This document shows positions 4,913 to 12,152 of a stretch of 12,364 bases of DNA, in pieces. Made by a program: the position numbers and the translations under genes. Below the pieces are notes generated by a model that saw only the letters and a program-made list of their open reading frames with translations, ran no database searches and had not been told where the DNA came from. Numbering within the stretch: the first letter of the stretch is position 1; each line of letters opens with the position of its first letter. This stretch comes from Anaerolineaceae bacterium (GTDB taxonomy: Bacteria > Chloroflexota > Anaerolineae > JAAYZQ01), in NCBI GenBank assembly GCA_012514775.1, contig JAAYZQ010000170.1, forward strand, positions 1 to 12,364, written 5' to 3'.

Positions 4913-7285
4913 ATGGCCTTCCAACCACGTCCCTCCCAGCTCGACATCCTCGAATACCAGGGCGGCAAGATGGGCGTCGCGGCCGTGCCGGGCAGCGGCA
5001 AGACGCACACCCTGGCCCTGCTGGCCGCCCGCCTGGTACTGACGGCCATCGACGACGAGCAGGAGGTGCTCATCGTCACCCTGGTCAACTCGGCGGTGGA
5101 CAACTTCCGGCAGCGCATCAACAGGCTGCTGGTGGCCCAGGACCGGGGCCTGCTGCCCGGCTTTGGCTACCGGGTGCGCACCCTCCACGGCCTGGCCCAC
5201 GACATCGTGCGCGAGCGGCCCTCGCTGGTGGGCCTGGCCGAGGATTTCGGCATCATCGACGAGCGTGAGGCCGAGGCGGTGCGCGACGACGCCGTGGAGG
5301 GCTGGCTGCGCGCCCACCCGGAGGCGGCCGACGCCTACTTGCTGCCCGACCTGGAAGCGGGCCGGGCCGACTGGGTGCGGCGTTCCCGGTGGCCCGCCCT
5401 GGTCCGCGACGTGGCGGCCGCCTTTATCAAGCGGGCCAAGGACCTGGAGCTGACCCCCGACGTCCTCCTGGGCCGCCTGGCCGCCTACGGCGACGAGCCG
5501 GGCCTGGGGCTGGCGCGCATGGGCGCCGAGATCTATGCCGAGTACCAGCGCAGCCTCGCCTTCCGGGGCATGGTCGACTTTGACGATCTCATCCGCCTGG
5601 CCCTGGAGGCCCTGAAGCGCGACCCCGACTACCTGGAGCGCCTTCGCCGGCGCTGGCCCTACGTCCTGGAGGACGAGGCCCAGGACTCCAGCCGCCTCCA
5701 GCAAGAGATCCTGAGCCGCCTGGCGGGCGACGACGGCAACTGGGTGCGCGTCGGCGACCCCAACCAGGCCATCTACGAGACCTTTACCACGGCCGATCCG
5801 GACCTGCTGCGGAGCTTTGTGAGCGGCGACCCGGCGCAGGACGTGCAGGTGCGCGAGCTGCCCGAGTCGGGACGCTCGCAGCCGGCCATCATCGCTCTGG
5901 CCAACACCCTCATCGATTGGGTGCGCAGGGAGCACCCCCTGGAAGAGGCCCGCGGCGCCCTGACCCTGCCCTACATCCAGCCCACGCCCCCCGGCGACCC
6001 GCAGCCCAACCCGCCGGCCAACCCCCGGGCGGTCCAGTTGCTCCTGGAGCGCGACTTTACGCCCGAGGCCGAGCTGGCGGCCGTGGCCGAGTCGGCCCGG
6101 CGCTGGCTGAAGGAGCAGGAGGCCCTGCCCGAGGCGCAGCGCGAGACGTGCGCCATCCTGGCCCCCCGCAACCAGCGGGGCTTTGAGATGATCGACCTGC
6201 TGGAGGCGCAGAACGTGCCCCACGTGGAGCTGCTGCGCTCCACGAGCCTCACTCGGCAGGCGGCGGGCGCCCTGGGCAACGTGCTGCGCGCCCTGGCCGA
6301 CCCCACCTCGGCGCGCAAGCTGTCGGTGGCGCTCCTGGTCTGGCGGCGCGACACGCTGAACGACCCCGAGACGCGGCCCATCGTCGAGGGGGCGGTGCGG
6401 CGCCTGCGCGGCTGCCCGGCGGTCGAAGCCTACCTGTGGCCCCGGGCGGACCACGACTGGCTGGCCTCGCTGGCCGGCCGCGTGCCCGAGGCCGAGATGG
6501 CGCTCCTGGCCGAGTTCCGCCAGGCGGCCCAGGGCTGGCACCTGGCCGCCGGGCTGCCCATCGACCAGTTGGTGCTGACCCTGGCCGGCGACCTGTTCCG
6601 CGAGCCGGGCGAGCTGGCCCTGGCCCACAAGCTGGCCCTGCTGCTCCGCGACGCCGGCGAGGCCCACCCCGGCTATCGCCTGCCCGAGATGGTGGAGGAG
6701 CTGGCCGTCATCGCCCGCAACGAGCGCCGCTTCCTGGGCTTTGCCGCCGAAGAGACGGGCTTTGCGCCGCCCCGGGGCAAGGTGACCGTGGCGACCATGC
6801 ACAAGGCCAAGGGCCTGGAGTGGGACCGCGTCTACCTGCTATCGGTCAACACCTATGACTTTCCCTCCGGCCTGCCCACCGACACCTACGTCTCCGAGCC
6901 GTGGTTCATCAGGGACCGTCTGAACCTGGAGGCGGAGGCGATGGCACAGTTGGAGAGGATTTCACCTATCCCCCCCAGCCCCCCTTCCCGACACGGGCAG
7001 GGGGGAGAAGACTCCCCTCCCCTCGCAGGGGAGGACCCAACGCCTGTGCCTGCGGCCCAAGCGCAGGCGGGCCGGATCGGGCCGGGGGAGGGGTCCGCCA
7101 CGCGGGTGGCGCGGGAGGAATACGTCTCGGAGCGGCTGCGGCTGTTGTACGTGGGCATCACGCGGGCGCGGCGGACGTTGATCGTGACGTGGAACACGGG
7201 CAGGCGCGAGGGGGTGCGGCTGGAGCCGGCCCTCCCCCTGGTGGCCCTCCACGAGGCGTGGCAGGAAGAAGGCAGCGATGCTTGA
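4913..7285 (+). CDS. UvrD/Rep-family ATP-dependent DNA helicase (SF1A)
   Basis: The protein has 790 aa with the SF1A motifs in order: a Q-motif Gln at residue 9 (PSQLDIL); motif I VPGSGKT at 25-31; motif Ia EVLIVTLVNSAVDNF near 55-68; THLHG-like RTLHGLAHD near 88-96; motif II EDEAQD with D254-E255; motif III VGDPNQAIYETF with G281 and Q285; motif V TVATMHKAKGLEWD at 625-638; motif VI LLYVGITRARR at 744-754. It should therefore be a catalytically active 3'-5' DNA translocase or helicase. It lacks a C-terminal nuclease domain, unlike AddA; the nuclease is the next gene. Residues about 686-729, between motifs V and VI, are a low-complexity insertion encoded by a palindromic element. The ATG has GAGGA 6 nt upstream and follows the upstream coding tail by 29 nt; the stop overlaps the next gene by 8 nt. 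A general UvrD/PcrA repair helicase is the alternative, but the neighbours favour an AddA-like motor subunit. Confidence 0.95.
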   Translation: MAFQPRPSQLDILEYQGGKMGVAAVPGSGKTHTLALLAARLVLTAIDDEQEVLIVTLVNSAVDNFRQRINRLLVAQDRGLLPGFGYRVRTLHGLAHDIVRERPSLVGLAEDFGIIDEREAEAVRDDAVEGWLRAHPEAADAYLLPDLEAGRADWVRRSRWPALVRDVAAAFIKRAKDLELTPDVLLGRLAAYGDEPGLGLARMGAEIYAEYQRSLAFRGMVDFDDLIRLALEALKRDPDYLERLRRRWPYVLEDEAQDSSRLQQEILSRLAGDDGNWVRVGDPNQAIYETFTTADPDLLRSFVSGDPAQDVQVRELPESGRSQPAIIALANTLIDWVRREHPLEEARGALTLPYIQPTPPGDPQPNPPANPRAVQLLLERDFTPEAELAAVAESARRWLKEQEALPEAQRETCAILAPRNQRGFEMIDLLEAQNVPHVELLRSTSLTRQAAGALGNVLRALADPTSARKLSVALLVWRRDTLNDPETRPIVEGAVRRLRGCPAVEAYLWPRADHDWLASLAGRVPEAEMALLAEFRQAAQGWHLAAGLPIDQLVLTLAGDLFREPGELALAHKLALLLRDAGEAHPGYRLPEMVEELAVIARNERRFLGFAAEETGFAPPRGKVTVATMHKAKGLEWDRVYLLSVNTYDFPSGLPTDTYVSEPWFIRDRLNLEAEAMAQLERISPIPPSPPSRHGQGGEDSPPLAGEDPTPVPAAQAQAGRIGPGEGSATRVAREEYVSERLRLLYVGITRARRTLIVTWNTGRREGVRLEPALPLVALHEAWQEEGSDA
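6969..7099 (+). repeat. Palindromic G/C-rich element, copy 2, in frame inside the second helicase gene
   Basis: About 131 bp are homologous to copy 1 but in the opposite orientation. Shared blocks: 6969-6978, 7010-7039 (two mismatches and one gap against 31 nt of copy 1) and 7069-7099 (13 nt and 16 nt identical at its two ends). Copy 2 has two extra segments, 6979-7009 and 7040-7068; the second contains a CGCCTG/CAGGCG inverted repeat. It encodes about 44 residues rich in Pro, Gly, Ser and Ala and leaves the helicase frame intact. Confidence 0.8.
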
Positions 7286-8117
7286 CCCCGAAAACATGCA
7301 GTTCAGCCAGCACAAGCTGCAAGATTATGTCGATTGCGCGCGGCGCTTTCAGCTTCGCTACCTGGCGGAGCAGCCGTCGCCGGCCCTCATCGTCGATTCG
7401 CCCCTGGAGCTGGAGCGCCTGGTGCAGCGGGGGGCCGACTTTCACCACCTGGTACACCAGCACCTCCTGGGCCTGGACGTCGACCGGCTGGAGGCGTCCA
7501 TCCAGGACCCGCGGCTGGCCGCCTGGTGGCGCACCTACCTGGAGCACCCGCCGGCCAGCCTGCCGCGAGAGGTGGTGCGGCCCGAGGTGGTCCTGGCGGC
7601 GCCGCTGCCCGTGCCGGGGACGGCAGGGGCACGCCTGGTGGCCCGCTTTGACCTGCTGGCCGCCGACCCCGGCGGGCGCCTGGCCATCGTCGACTGGAAG
7701 ACCGTCGCCCGCCTGCCGGCGCGGGGCAGGCTGGAGCAGCGGCTCCAGACGCGCGTCTATCGCTACCTGGCCGTGGAGGCCGGGGCGACCTTTAACGGGG
7801 GGCGCCGGCCGGAGCCCGAGCAGGTGGAGATGATCTACTGGTTTGCCGCCCACGGCGGGCACACCGAGCGCTTTGCTTACGACAGCGCCCAGCACGCCGC
7901 CGACCACGAGTACATCACCGGCGTCGTGGCCGAGATCGCGACGCGAGACGAGCCCATCTGGCCGCTGACCCCCGACCGCCAGCAGTGCCGTTTCTGCAAC
8001 TATCGCTCGCTCTGCGAGCGGGGGGTCAAGGCCGGCTCGCTGGAGAACCTGGAAGATGACGTCGAAGCCCTCGACATCGAGATCGACCTGGAGCAGGTGG
8101 CCGAGGTCGAGTTCTAG
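7278..8117 (+). CDS. Stand-alone PD-(D/E)XK nuclease of the RecB/AddB/Cas4 type with Fe-S cluster cysteines
   Basis: The protein has 279 aa. The ATG overlaps the helicase stop (ATGCTTGA), so translation is probably coupled. The nuclease signature is visible in order: GADFHHLVH with candidate G52 and H56; a conserved-type Glu in RPEVVL (E103); D125 in ARFDLL; the core D139-W-K141 in AIVDWKT; and QTRVYRYLA with Q157 and Y161. Cys20 plus C237-x2-C240-x5-C246 match the spacing of the 4Fe-4S staple known in AddB, Cas4 and Dna2 nucleases. It should cut single-stranded DNA ends, metal-dependent, as the nuclease of the helicase pair encoded just upstream. In canonical AddAB the nuclease domains are fused to the helicases; here it is separate. 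The acidic tail (residues 255-279) has no obvious counterpart and may contact a partner. Cas4 is the main alternative, but no CRISPR array or cas gene is present in the window. Confidence 0.88.
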   Translation: MLDPENMQFSQHKLQDYVDCARRFQLRYLAEQPSPALIVDSPLELERLVQRGADFHHLVHQHLLGLDVDRLEASIQDPRLAAWWRTYLEHPPASLPREVVRPEVVLAAPLPVPGTAGARLVARFDLLAADPGGRLAIVDWKTVARLPARGRLEQRLQTRVYRYLAVEAGATFNGGRRPEPEQVEMIYWFAAHGGHTERFAYDSAQHAADHEYITGVVAEIATRDEPIWPLTPDRQQCRFCNYRSLCERGVKAGSLENLEDDVEALDIEIDLEQVAEVEF

Positions 8118-8132
8118 CCCGGGCGCGACGCC

Positions 8133-9305
8133 ATGAGCCGCGGGCTGCGCCTTTTGCTCCTCGCCGCCGGCCTGGTCGCCGTACTCGTCGTCGCCGGGCT
8201 GGTCCTCCTGCCGCGCCTGGCGGGGAATGGCGGCGTCAACATTCCCATCGGCGCGGCGGGCCCCGTGGAGCTGGACCTGCCCCCCGGATTCGAGGCGAGC
8301 ATCGTGGCCCGCGACCTGGGCCGGCCGCGGTTCATGGCCTACGACGAGCAGGGCGTCCTCTTTGTGGCCGACATGAGCGGCGGTCGCGTCCTGGCCCTGC
8401 CCGACGGGGACGGCGACGGCCAGGCCGACGAGACGGTCGTCGTTGCCGAGGGGATGGACAACCCGTCCAGCCTGTCGTTCTACGAGGGCTGGCTCTACGT
8501 GGGCGAGACGACGCAGGTGGTCCGCCTGCGCCCCGGCGACGACCTGCGGGCCGTGGAGAGCCAGGTGGTGGTGCCCGGGCTGCCCCCGGGCGGCGCCCAC
8601 GTGACGCGCACCGTGCTCGTGGACGGCGAGGGCCGGCTGTACGTCTCGGTCGGGTCGAGCTGCAACGTCTGCCAGGAAGAGGACGAGCGGCGGGCCGCCA
8701 TCTCGGTCTATGGCGCCGACGGCAGCGGCGGGCGCGTCCTGGCCCGGGGCCTGCGCAACGCCGTTGGCCTGGCCATCAACCCGCGCAGCGGCGAGCTGTG
8801 GGCCACCAACAACGGCCGCGACTGGCTGGGCGACGACGAGCCGCCGGAGACGGCCTACGTCGTGACCGACGGCATGGACGCCGGCTGGCCCCGCTGCCAC
8901 GCCGGGCGCATCGTCGACCCCGAGTTCGGGGCAGAGGGCGCCTGCCAGGGCGTGGCCACGCCCGCCGTCGAGATGGAGGCCCACGCCGCGCCCCTGGGCC
9001 TGGCCTTTTACGACGGCGACCAATTCCCGGCCGAGTACCGGGGCGACCTGTTCGTGGCCCTCCACGGCTCCTGGAACCGCTCGGAGCCGGTGGGTTACAA
9101 GGTGGTGCGCATCCCCCTCGACGAGACCTCAAGCGAGGACGGCCGGCCGGCGGGCCAGGTCCTCGACTTTGCCACCGGCTGGCTCCTGGACGACGGCGAC
9201 ACGGTGCCCGGCCGCCCGGCCGGCGTCGTCGTGTCGCCCGACGGCAGCCTGTTGGTCAGCGACGACAAGGCGGGGCTCATCTACCGCATCCGCTACCGGC
9301 CCTGA
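8133..9305 (+). CDS. PQQ-dependent sugar dehydrogenase-like (Asd/sorbosone dehydrogenase family) secreted protein
   Basis: The protein has 390 aa. Residues 1-30 form a signal peptide or lipid-facing anchor (MSRGLRLLLLAAGLVAVLVV), so the protein acts outside the cytoplasmic membrane. The remainder has beta-propeller repeats of the soluble glucose/aldose dehydrogenase type: PPGFEASIVARDLGRPRFMAY at the start, a VTDGMDAGWPRC segment in the middle and HGSWNRSEPVGYKVVRI at 311-327, a hallmark of the sorbosone dehydrogenase group. H156 (GGAHVTR) and R208 (GLRNAVGLA) are candidates for the catalytic His and PQQ-facing Arg of this family. SSCNVC (C177, C180) is a pair often seen in this group. Such enzymes oxidise sugars with PQQ and pass electrons on; the true substrate cannot be read here. 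It starts 15 nt after the nuclease gene and ends 10 nt before recJ, so it shares their transcript despite an unrelated function. No strong ribosome site is visible; I use the first ATG. Confidence 0.85.
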   Translation: MSRGLRLLLLAAGLVAVLVVAGLVLLPRLAGNGGVNIPIGAAGPVELDLPPGFEASIVARDLGRPRFMAYDEQGVLFVADMSGGRVLALPDGDGDGQADETVVVAEGMDNPSSLSFYEGWLYVGETTQVVRLRPGDDLRAVESQVVVPGLPPGGAHVTRTVLVDGEGRLYVSVGSSCNVCQEEDERRAAISVYGADGSGGRVLARGLRNAVGLAINPRSGELWATNNGRDWLGDDEPPETAYVVTDGMDAGWPRCHAGRIVDPEFGAEGACQGVATPAVEMEAHAAPLGLAFYDGDQFPAEYRGDLFVALHGSWNRSEPVGYKVVRIPLDETSSEDGRPAGQVLDFATGWLLDDGDTVPGRPAGVVVSPDGSLLVSDDKAGLIYRIRYRP

Positions 9306-9315
9306 TGGTGCGCCC

Positions 9316-11622
9316 GTGACCGTCTGGCTCGATCCTCAGCCCGTGCAGGTGCCCGAGGCCCTGCGGCGCGCCGTGGGCGGCCACCCCCTCGTGGCCGAGA
9401 CGCTGGCCCGGCGGGGGATCGTGACGGCCGGGGCCGCCCGCGCCTTCCTGGACCCCACGGCCCACGAGCTGGCCTCGCCCTTTGACCTGCCCGACATGGA
9501 CCGCGCCGTGGAGCGCCTGCGCCAGGCCATTGACCGGGGAGAGACGGTGTCCGTCTGGGGCGACCTGGACGCCGACGGGCAGACGGCCACGGCCCTGCTG
9601 GTGGAGAGGCTGCAGGCCCTGGGCACGGACGTGCGCTATGCCGTGCCGACCCGGCGCCAGGGCCGCGGCCTGCAGCCCGAAACCCTGCAGCGGCTGGCCG
9701 CGGAGGGCGCCCGCGTCGTCCTCACGTGCGACACGGGAGTCACGGCCCACGCCGCCGCCGAGCTGGCGGCCGAACTGGGCGTGGACCTGGTCATCACCGA
9801 CCACCACAGCCCCGAGGAGAGGCTGCCGCCGGCCCTGGCCGTCGTCAATCCCTGGCGGCTGCCGCCCGGCCATGCCCTGGGCCCCCTCACGGGCGTGGGG
9901 GTGGCCTTTGCCCTGGCCCACGCCCTCGACCCCGGGGGAGCGGACCGCTCGCTGGACCTGGTGGCCCTGGGGACCGTGGCCGACGTGGGCAGCCTGACGG
10001 GCGACAACCGCCCCCTGGTGCAGCGCGGGCTGGAGGCGCTGCGGCGCACGGCGCGGCCCGGCCTGCTGGCCCTCTACCGGCGGGCCGGGGTGCGGCCCGA
10101 GGGCCTGACCGAGGAGCACGTCGCCTTTGTCCTGGGGCCGCGCCTCAACGCCCTGGGCCGCCTGGCCGACGCCAGCGCGGGCCTGGAGCTGCTCCTCACC
10201 GCCGACCCGGAGCGGGCCGGCCTATTGGCCGCCGACATGGAGGCCCTCAACGCCCGCCGGCAGTGGCTCACGCGGCAGGTCATGGAGGCCGCCCTGGCCC
10301 AGATCCGCCGGTCGCCGGGCCTGGCGCGGGATCACGCCGCCGTGGTGCTCAGCGACCCGTCCTGGACGCCCGGCGTCACCGGCATCGTGGCCGGGCGCCT
10401 GGCCGAGCGGCTGGGCAAGCCGGCGGTCCTCATTTCTACGCCCGGGTCCGCGCCCGGGGACGAGCCGGCCCGCGGCTCGGGGCGCTCGGTGCCGGGCATC
10501 GACCTCATCGCCGCCCTGAGAGAGTGCGCGCACCTCCTCGACGATTACGGCGGCCACCCGGGCGCCGCGGGCTTCTCGCTGGCCCCCGAGAACATCCCCG
10601 CCCTGCGGGCCGCCCTGTCGGAGGCCGTGGCCGCCCGGGCAGCGGCGGCGCCCGAGCCCGTCCTGCGCCTCGACGCCATCGTGGAGCTGCCGGAGTTAAG
10701 CCTGGAGCTGGTGTCCGAGATCGGCCGCCTGGCGCCCTTTGGGCGGGGCAACCCGCCCCTCATCCTCGGCGTGCGCGACCTGCGGGCCTTGAGCGAGGCC
10801 GCCCTGGGCCCGGCGGGCGAGCACCGCCGCGTGACGGTCGAAGACCGCCAGGACCGGACGCAAACGGTGTTCTGGTGGCAGGGGGCGGGCTGGCCCCTGC
10901 CCCAGGGCCGCTTTGATCTGGCTGTGACCGTGGGCAGCCACGACTACCAGGGCATGCCCGAGATCCAGGTGCAGTGGGTCGCCGCCCGCGAGCGCGAGCC
11001 CCTGGCCGCGGCCGTCGTGCGCGAGCCCACCACCGTGGCAGCGGTGCGCGATTATCGCGCCGTCGAGGACGAGGACGAGGCCCTGCGGGCGCTGCGAGAC
11101 GAGGGCAGCGTGCAGGTGTGGGCCGAAGGGATCGAGCCGCCGGGCGTGGAGAGCCGCACGCGGCGCGAGCTGGTCGCCGGCGGCCGCCTGGCGCTGTGGA
11201 CGCTCCCGCCCGGCCCGCGAGAGCTGCGAGGCGTCCTCGACGCCGTGCGCCCCACCGAGCTGATCCTCTTTGGCCGCGACGCCGGCCTGGACAGGGCCAC
11301 GCCCTTCCTGGAGCGCCTGGCGGGCATGGCGCAGTTTGCCCTGCGGTCGCGGGAGGGCTGGATGGAGCTGGAGGCCGCGGCGGCCCGCCTGGGCCACCGG
11401 GCGGCGACGGTGCAAACGGGGCTGGAGTGGCTGGCCGCCGGCGGCCAGTTGCGCATCGCGGAAAGGGCCGAGGGGCGCTGGCGCCTGGCCCCCGGCACGG
11501 GCCGGGCCGACCCCGAGGCCGTGCGCTCCGCCCGCCGGCGCCTGGGCGACCTCCTTATGGAGACCGCCGCCTACCGCGCCTACCTGCGGCAGGCCCCGGC
11601 CGGCAGCGTCGGGCGGGCTTGA
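9316..11622 (+). CDS. recJ: Single-stranded-DNA-specific exonuclease RecJ with long C-terminal extension
   Basis: The protein has 768 aa from GTG at 9316, the first start codon in frame after the upstream stop and 10 nt beyond it; there is no clear Shine-Dalgarno, so coupling is likely. The N-terminus (LDPQPVQVPEALRRAVGGHP) and the FLDPTAHELASPFDLPDM segment are typical of RecJ. The DHH domain shows motif I GDLDADGQTA (D83, D85, D87), CDTG at 138-141, DHH at 162-164 and ADVG with D223. The DHHA1 domain carries GGHPGAAG at 412-419. An OB-fold-like part follows at about 450-565 with GRLAPFGRGNPP. RecJ degrades single-stranded DNA 5'-3' in recombination and base-excision repair. At 768 aa it is much longer than the 577-aa Escherichia coli enzyme; residues about 570-677 are an unassigned domain and 678-735 look like a winged helix (REGWMELEAAAARLGH). 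Motif I has Leu where Tyr is usual. The upstream helicase-nuclease genes support a repair role. Confidence 0.93.
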   Translation: MTVWLDPQPVQVPEALRRAVGGHPLVAETLARRGIVTAGAARAFLDPTAHELASPFDLPDMDRAVERLRQAIDRGETVSVWGDLDADGQTATALLVERLQALGTDVRYAVPTRRQGRGLQPETLQRLAAEGARVVLTCDTGVTAHAAAELAAELGVDLVITDHHSPEERLPPALAVVNPWRLPPGHALGPLTGVGVAFALAHALDPGGADRSLDLVALGTVADVGSLTGDNRPLVQRGLEALRRTARPGLLALYRRAGVRPEGLTEEHVAFVLGPRLNALGRLADASAGLELLLTADPERAGLLAADMEALNARRQWLTRQVMEAALAQIRRSPGLARDHAAVVLSDPSWTPGVTGIVAGRLAERLGKPAVLISTPGSAPGDEPARGSGRSVPGIDLIAALRECAHLLDDYGGHPGAAGFSLAPENIPALRAALSEAVAARAAAAPEPVLRLDAIVELPELSLELVSEIGRLAPFGRGNPPLILGVRDLRALSEAALGPAGEHRRVTVEDRQDRTQTVFWWQGAGWPLPQGRFDLAVTVGSHDYQGMPEIQVQWVAAREREPLAAAVVREPTTVAAVRDYRAVEDEDEALRALRDEGSVQVWAEGIEPPGVESRTRRELVAGGRLALWTLPPGPRELRGVLDAVRPTELILFGRDAGLDRATPFLERLAGMAQFALRSREGWMELEAAAARLGHRAATVQTGLEWLAAGGQLRIAERAEGRWRLAPGTGRADPEAVRSARRRLGDLLMETAAYRAYLRQAPAGSVGRA

Positions 11623-11633
11623 CCGTCACCCGC

Positions 11634-12110
11634 TCACCCCTGGTCCTCGTCTTCCCCCTTGCCCCCCTCGCGCTCCGCCTGCCGCTCCTCTTCGTGTCTG
11701 GACAACAGGCGCAGGATCAGGAAGGCGGCGAGGCTCAACACGATGGCGACCTCGTACCGTGCAAAAGCAGCGGCGGCCCCCAGGGCACCCGTCATCCAGA
11801 CGCTGGCCGCCGTGGCCGTGCCGCGCACCGACGCCCCCTCCTTCAGGATGGCCCCGGCGCCGAGAAAACCGATGCCGCTCAGCAGCCCCTGGATGACGCG
11901 GGCCCGGGCGTCTGGATCGTCGCCGGCGACGGCCAGGGCCACGAGCACGTAGCCACAGGCCGCCATGGCCACCAGCGGAAAGGTGCGCATGCCCATGATC
12001 CGCGTGGCTTTTTCGCGCTCCCAGGCGATGGGCAGCGTAAACAGATAGGCCAGGCCAATCTTGACGGCCGCCTCCAACAGAAACGACAGGTCAAAGCGCA
12101 GCCATTCCAC
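11634..12110 (-). CDS. MgtC/SapB-family membrane protein
   Basis: The protein has 158 aa from GTG at 12110. I chose this start because AGGAGG sits 5 nt upstream and the protein then begins at the family N-terminus (VEWLRFDLSFLLEAAVKIGL); a longer frame to an ATG at 12227 would run into repeat DNA. Family signatures: the WERE motif (30-33) followed by MGMRTFPLVAMAACGYVLVA, then SGIGFLGAGAILKEG (78-92) and VRGTATAASVWMTGALG (95-111). About five transmembrane segments are expected (12-30, 44-61, 73-89, 102-116, 119-134) with a highly charged cytoplasmic tail (RHEEERQAEREGGKGEDEDQ). The best-studied members help bacteria grow at low magnesium and inhibit F-type ATP synthase, but short members such as this one lack the regulatory C-terminal domain and may differ. 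It is convergent with recJ (stop codons 11 nt apart). A CCCGGA/TCCGGG hairpin lies at 12131-12145 in its leader. Membership of the family is secure; the physiological role is not. Confidence 0.92.
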   Translation of the reverse strand: MEWLRFDLSFLLEAAVKIGLAYLFTLPIAWEREKATRIMGMRTFPLVAMAACGYVLVALAVAGDDPDARARVIQGLLSGIGFLGAGAILKEGASVRGTATAASVWMTGALGAAAAFARYEVAIVLSLAAFLILRLLSRHEEERQAEREGGKGEDEDQG

Positions 12111-12115
12111 GAACA

Positions 12116-12121
12116 CCTCCT
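12116..12121 (-). promoter_or_regulatory. Ribosome binding site for the MgtC-family gene
   Basis: AGGAGG on the minus strand is 5 nt before the GTG at 12110 and fixes this start over the ATG at 12227. Confidence 0.75.
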
Positions 12122-12152
12122 CACCTTCTACCCGGAGGCTCCGGGGCCGGGG

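Noticed and set aside
4880..6802. 640-codon open frame antisense to the second helicase
   Set aside because: It is the mirror of a gene with all SF1A motifs; long antisense frames are expected at high third-position G+C. Its translation is rich in Gly, Gln, Val and Ala with no domain pattern.
7278..8117. Cas4 as the identity of the Fe-S nuclease
   Set aside because: The cysteine pattern also fits AddB-type nucleases, the gene overlaps a helicase gene, and no CRISPR repeats or other cas genes are present in the window.
7158..9065. 635-codon open frame antisense to the nuclease and dehydrogenase genes
   Set aside because: It spans two well-identified genes on the other strand and shows the same compositional look as other antisense frames.
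11613..11633. Shared terminator between recJ and the MgtC-family gene
   Set aside because: Only a 5-bp GCGGG/CCCGC stem with an 11-nt loop and no T-tract on either strand.
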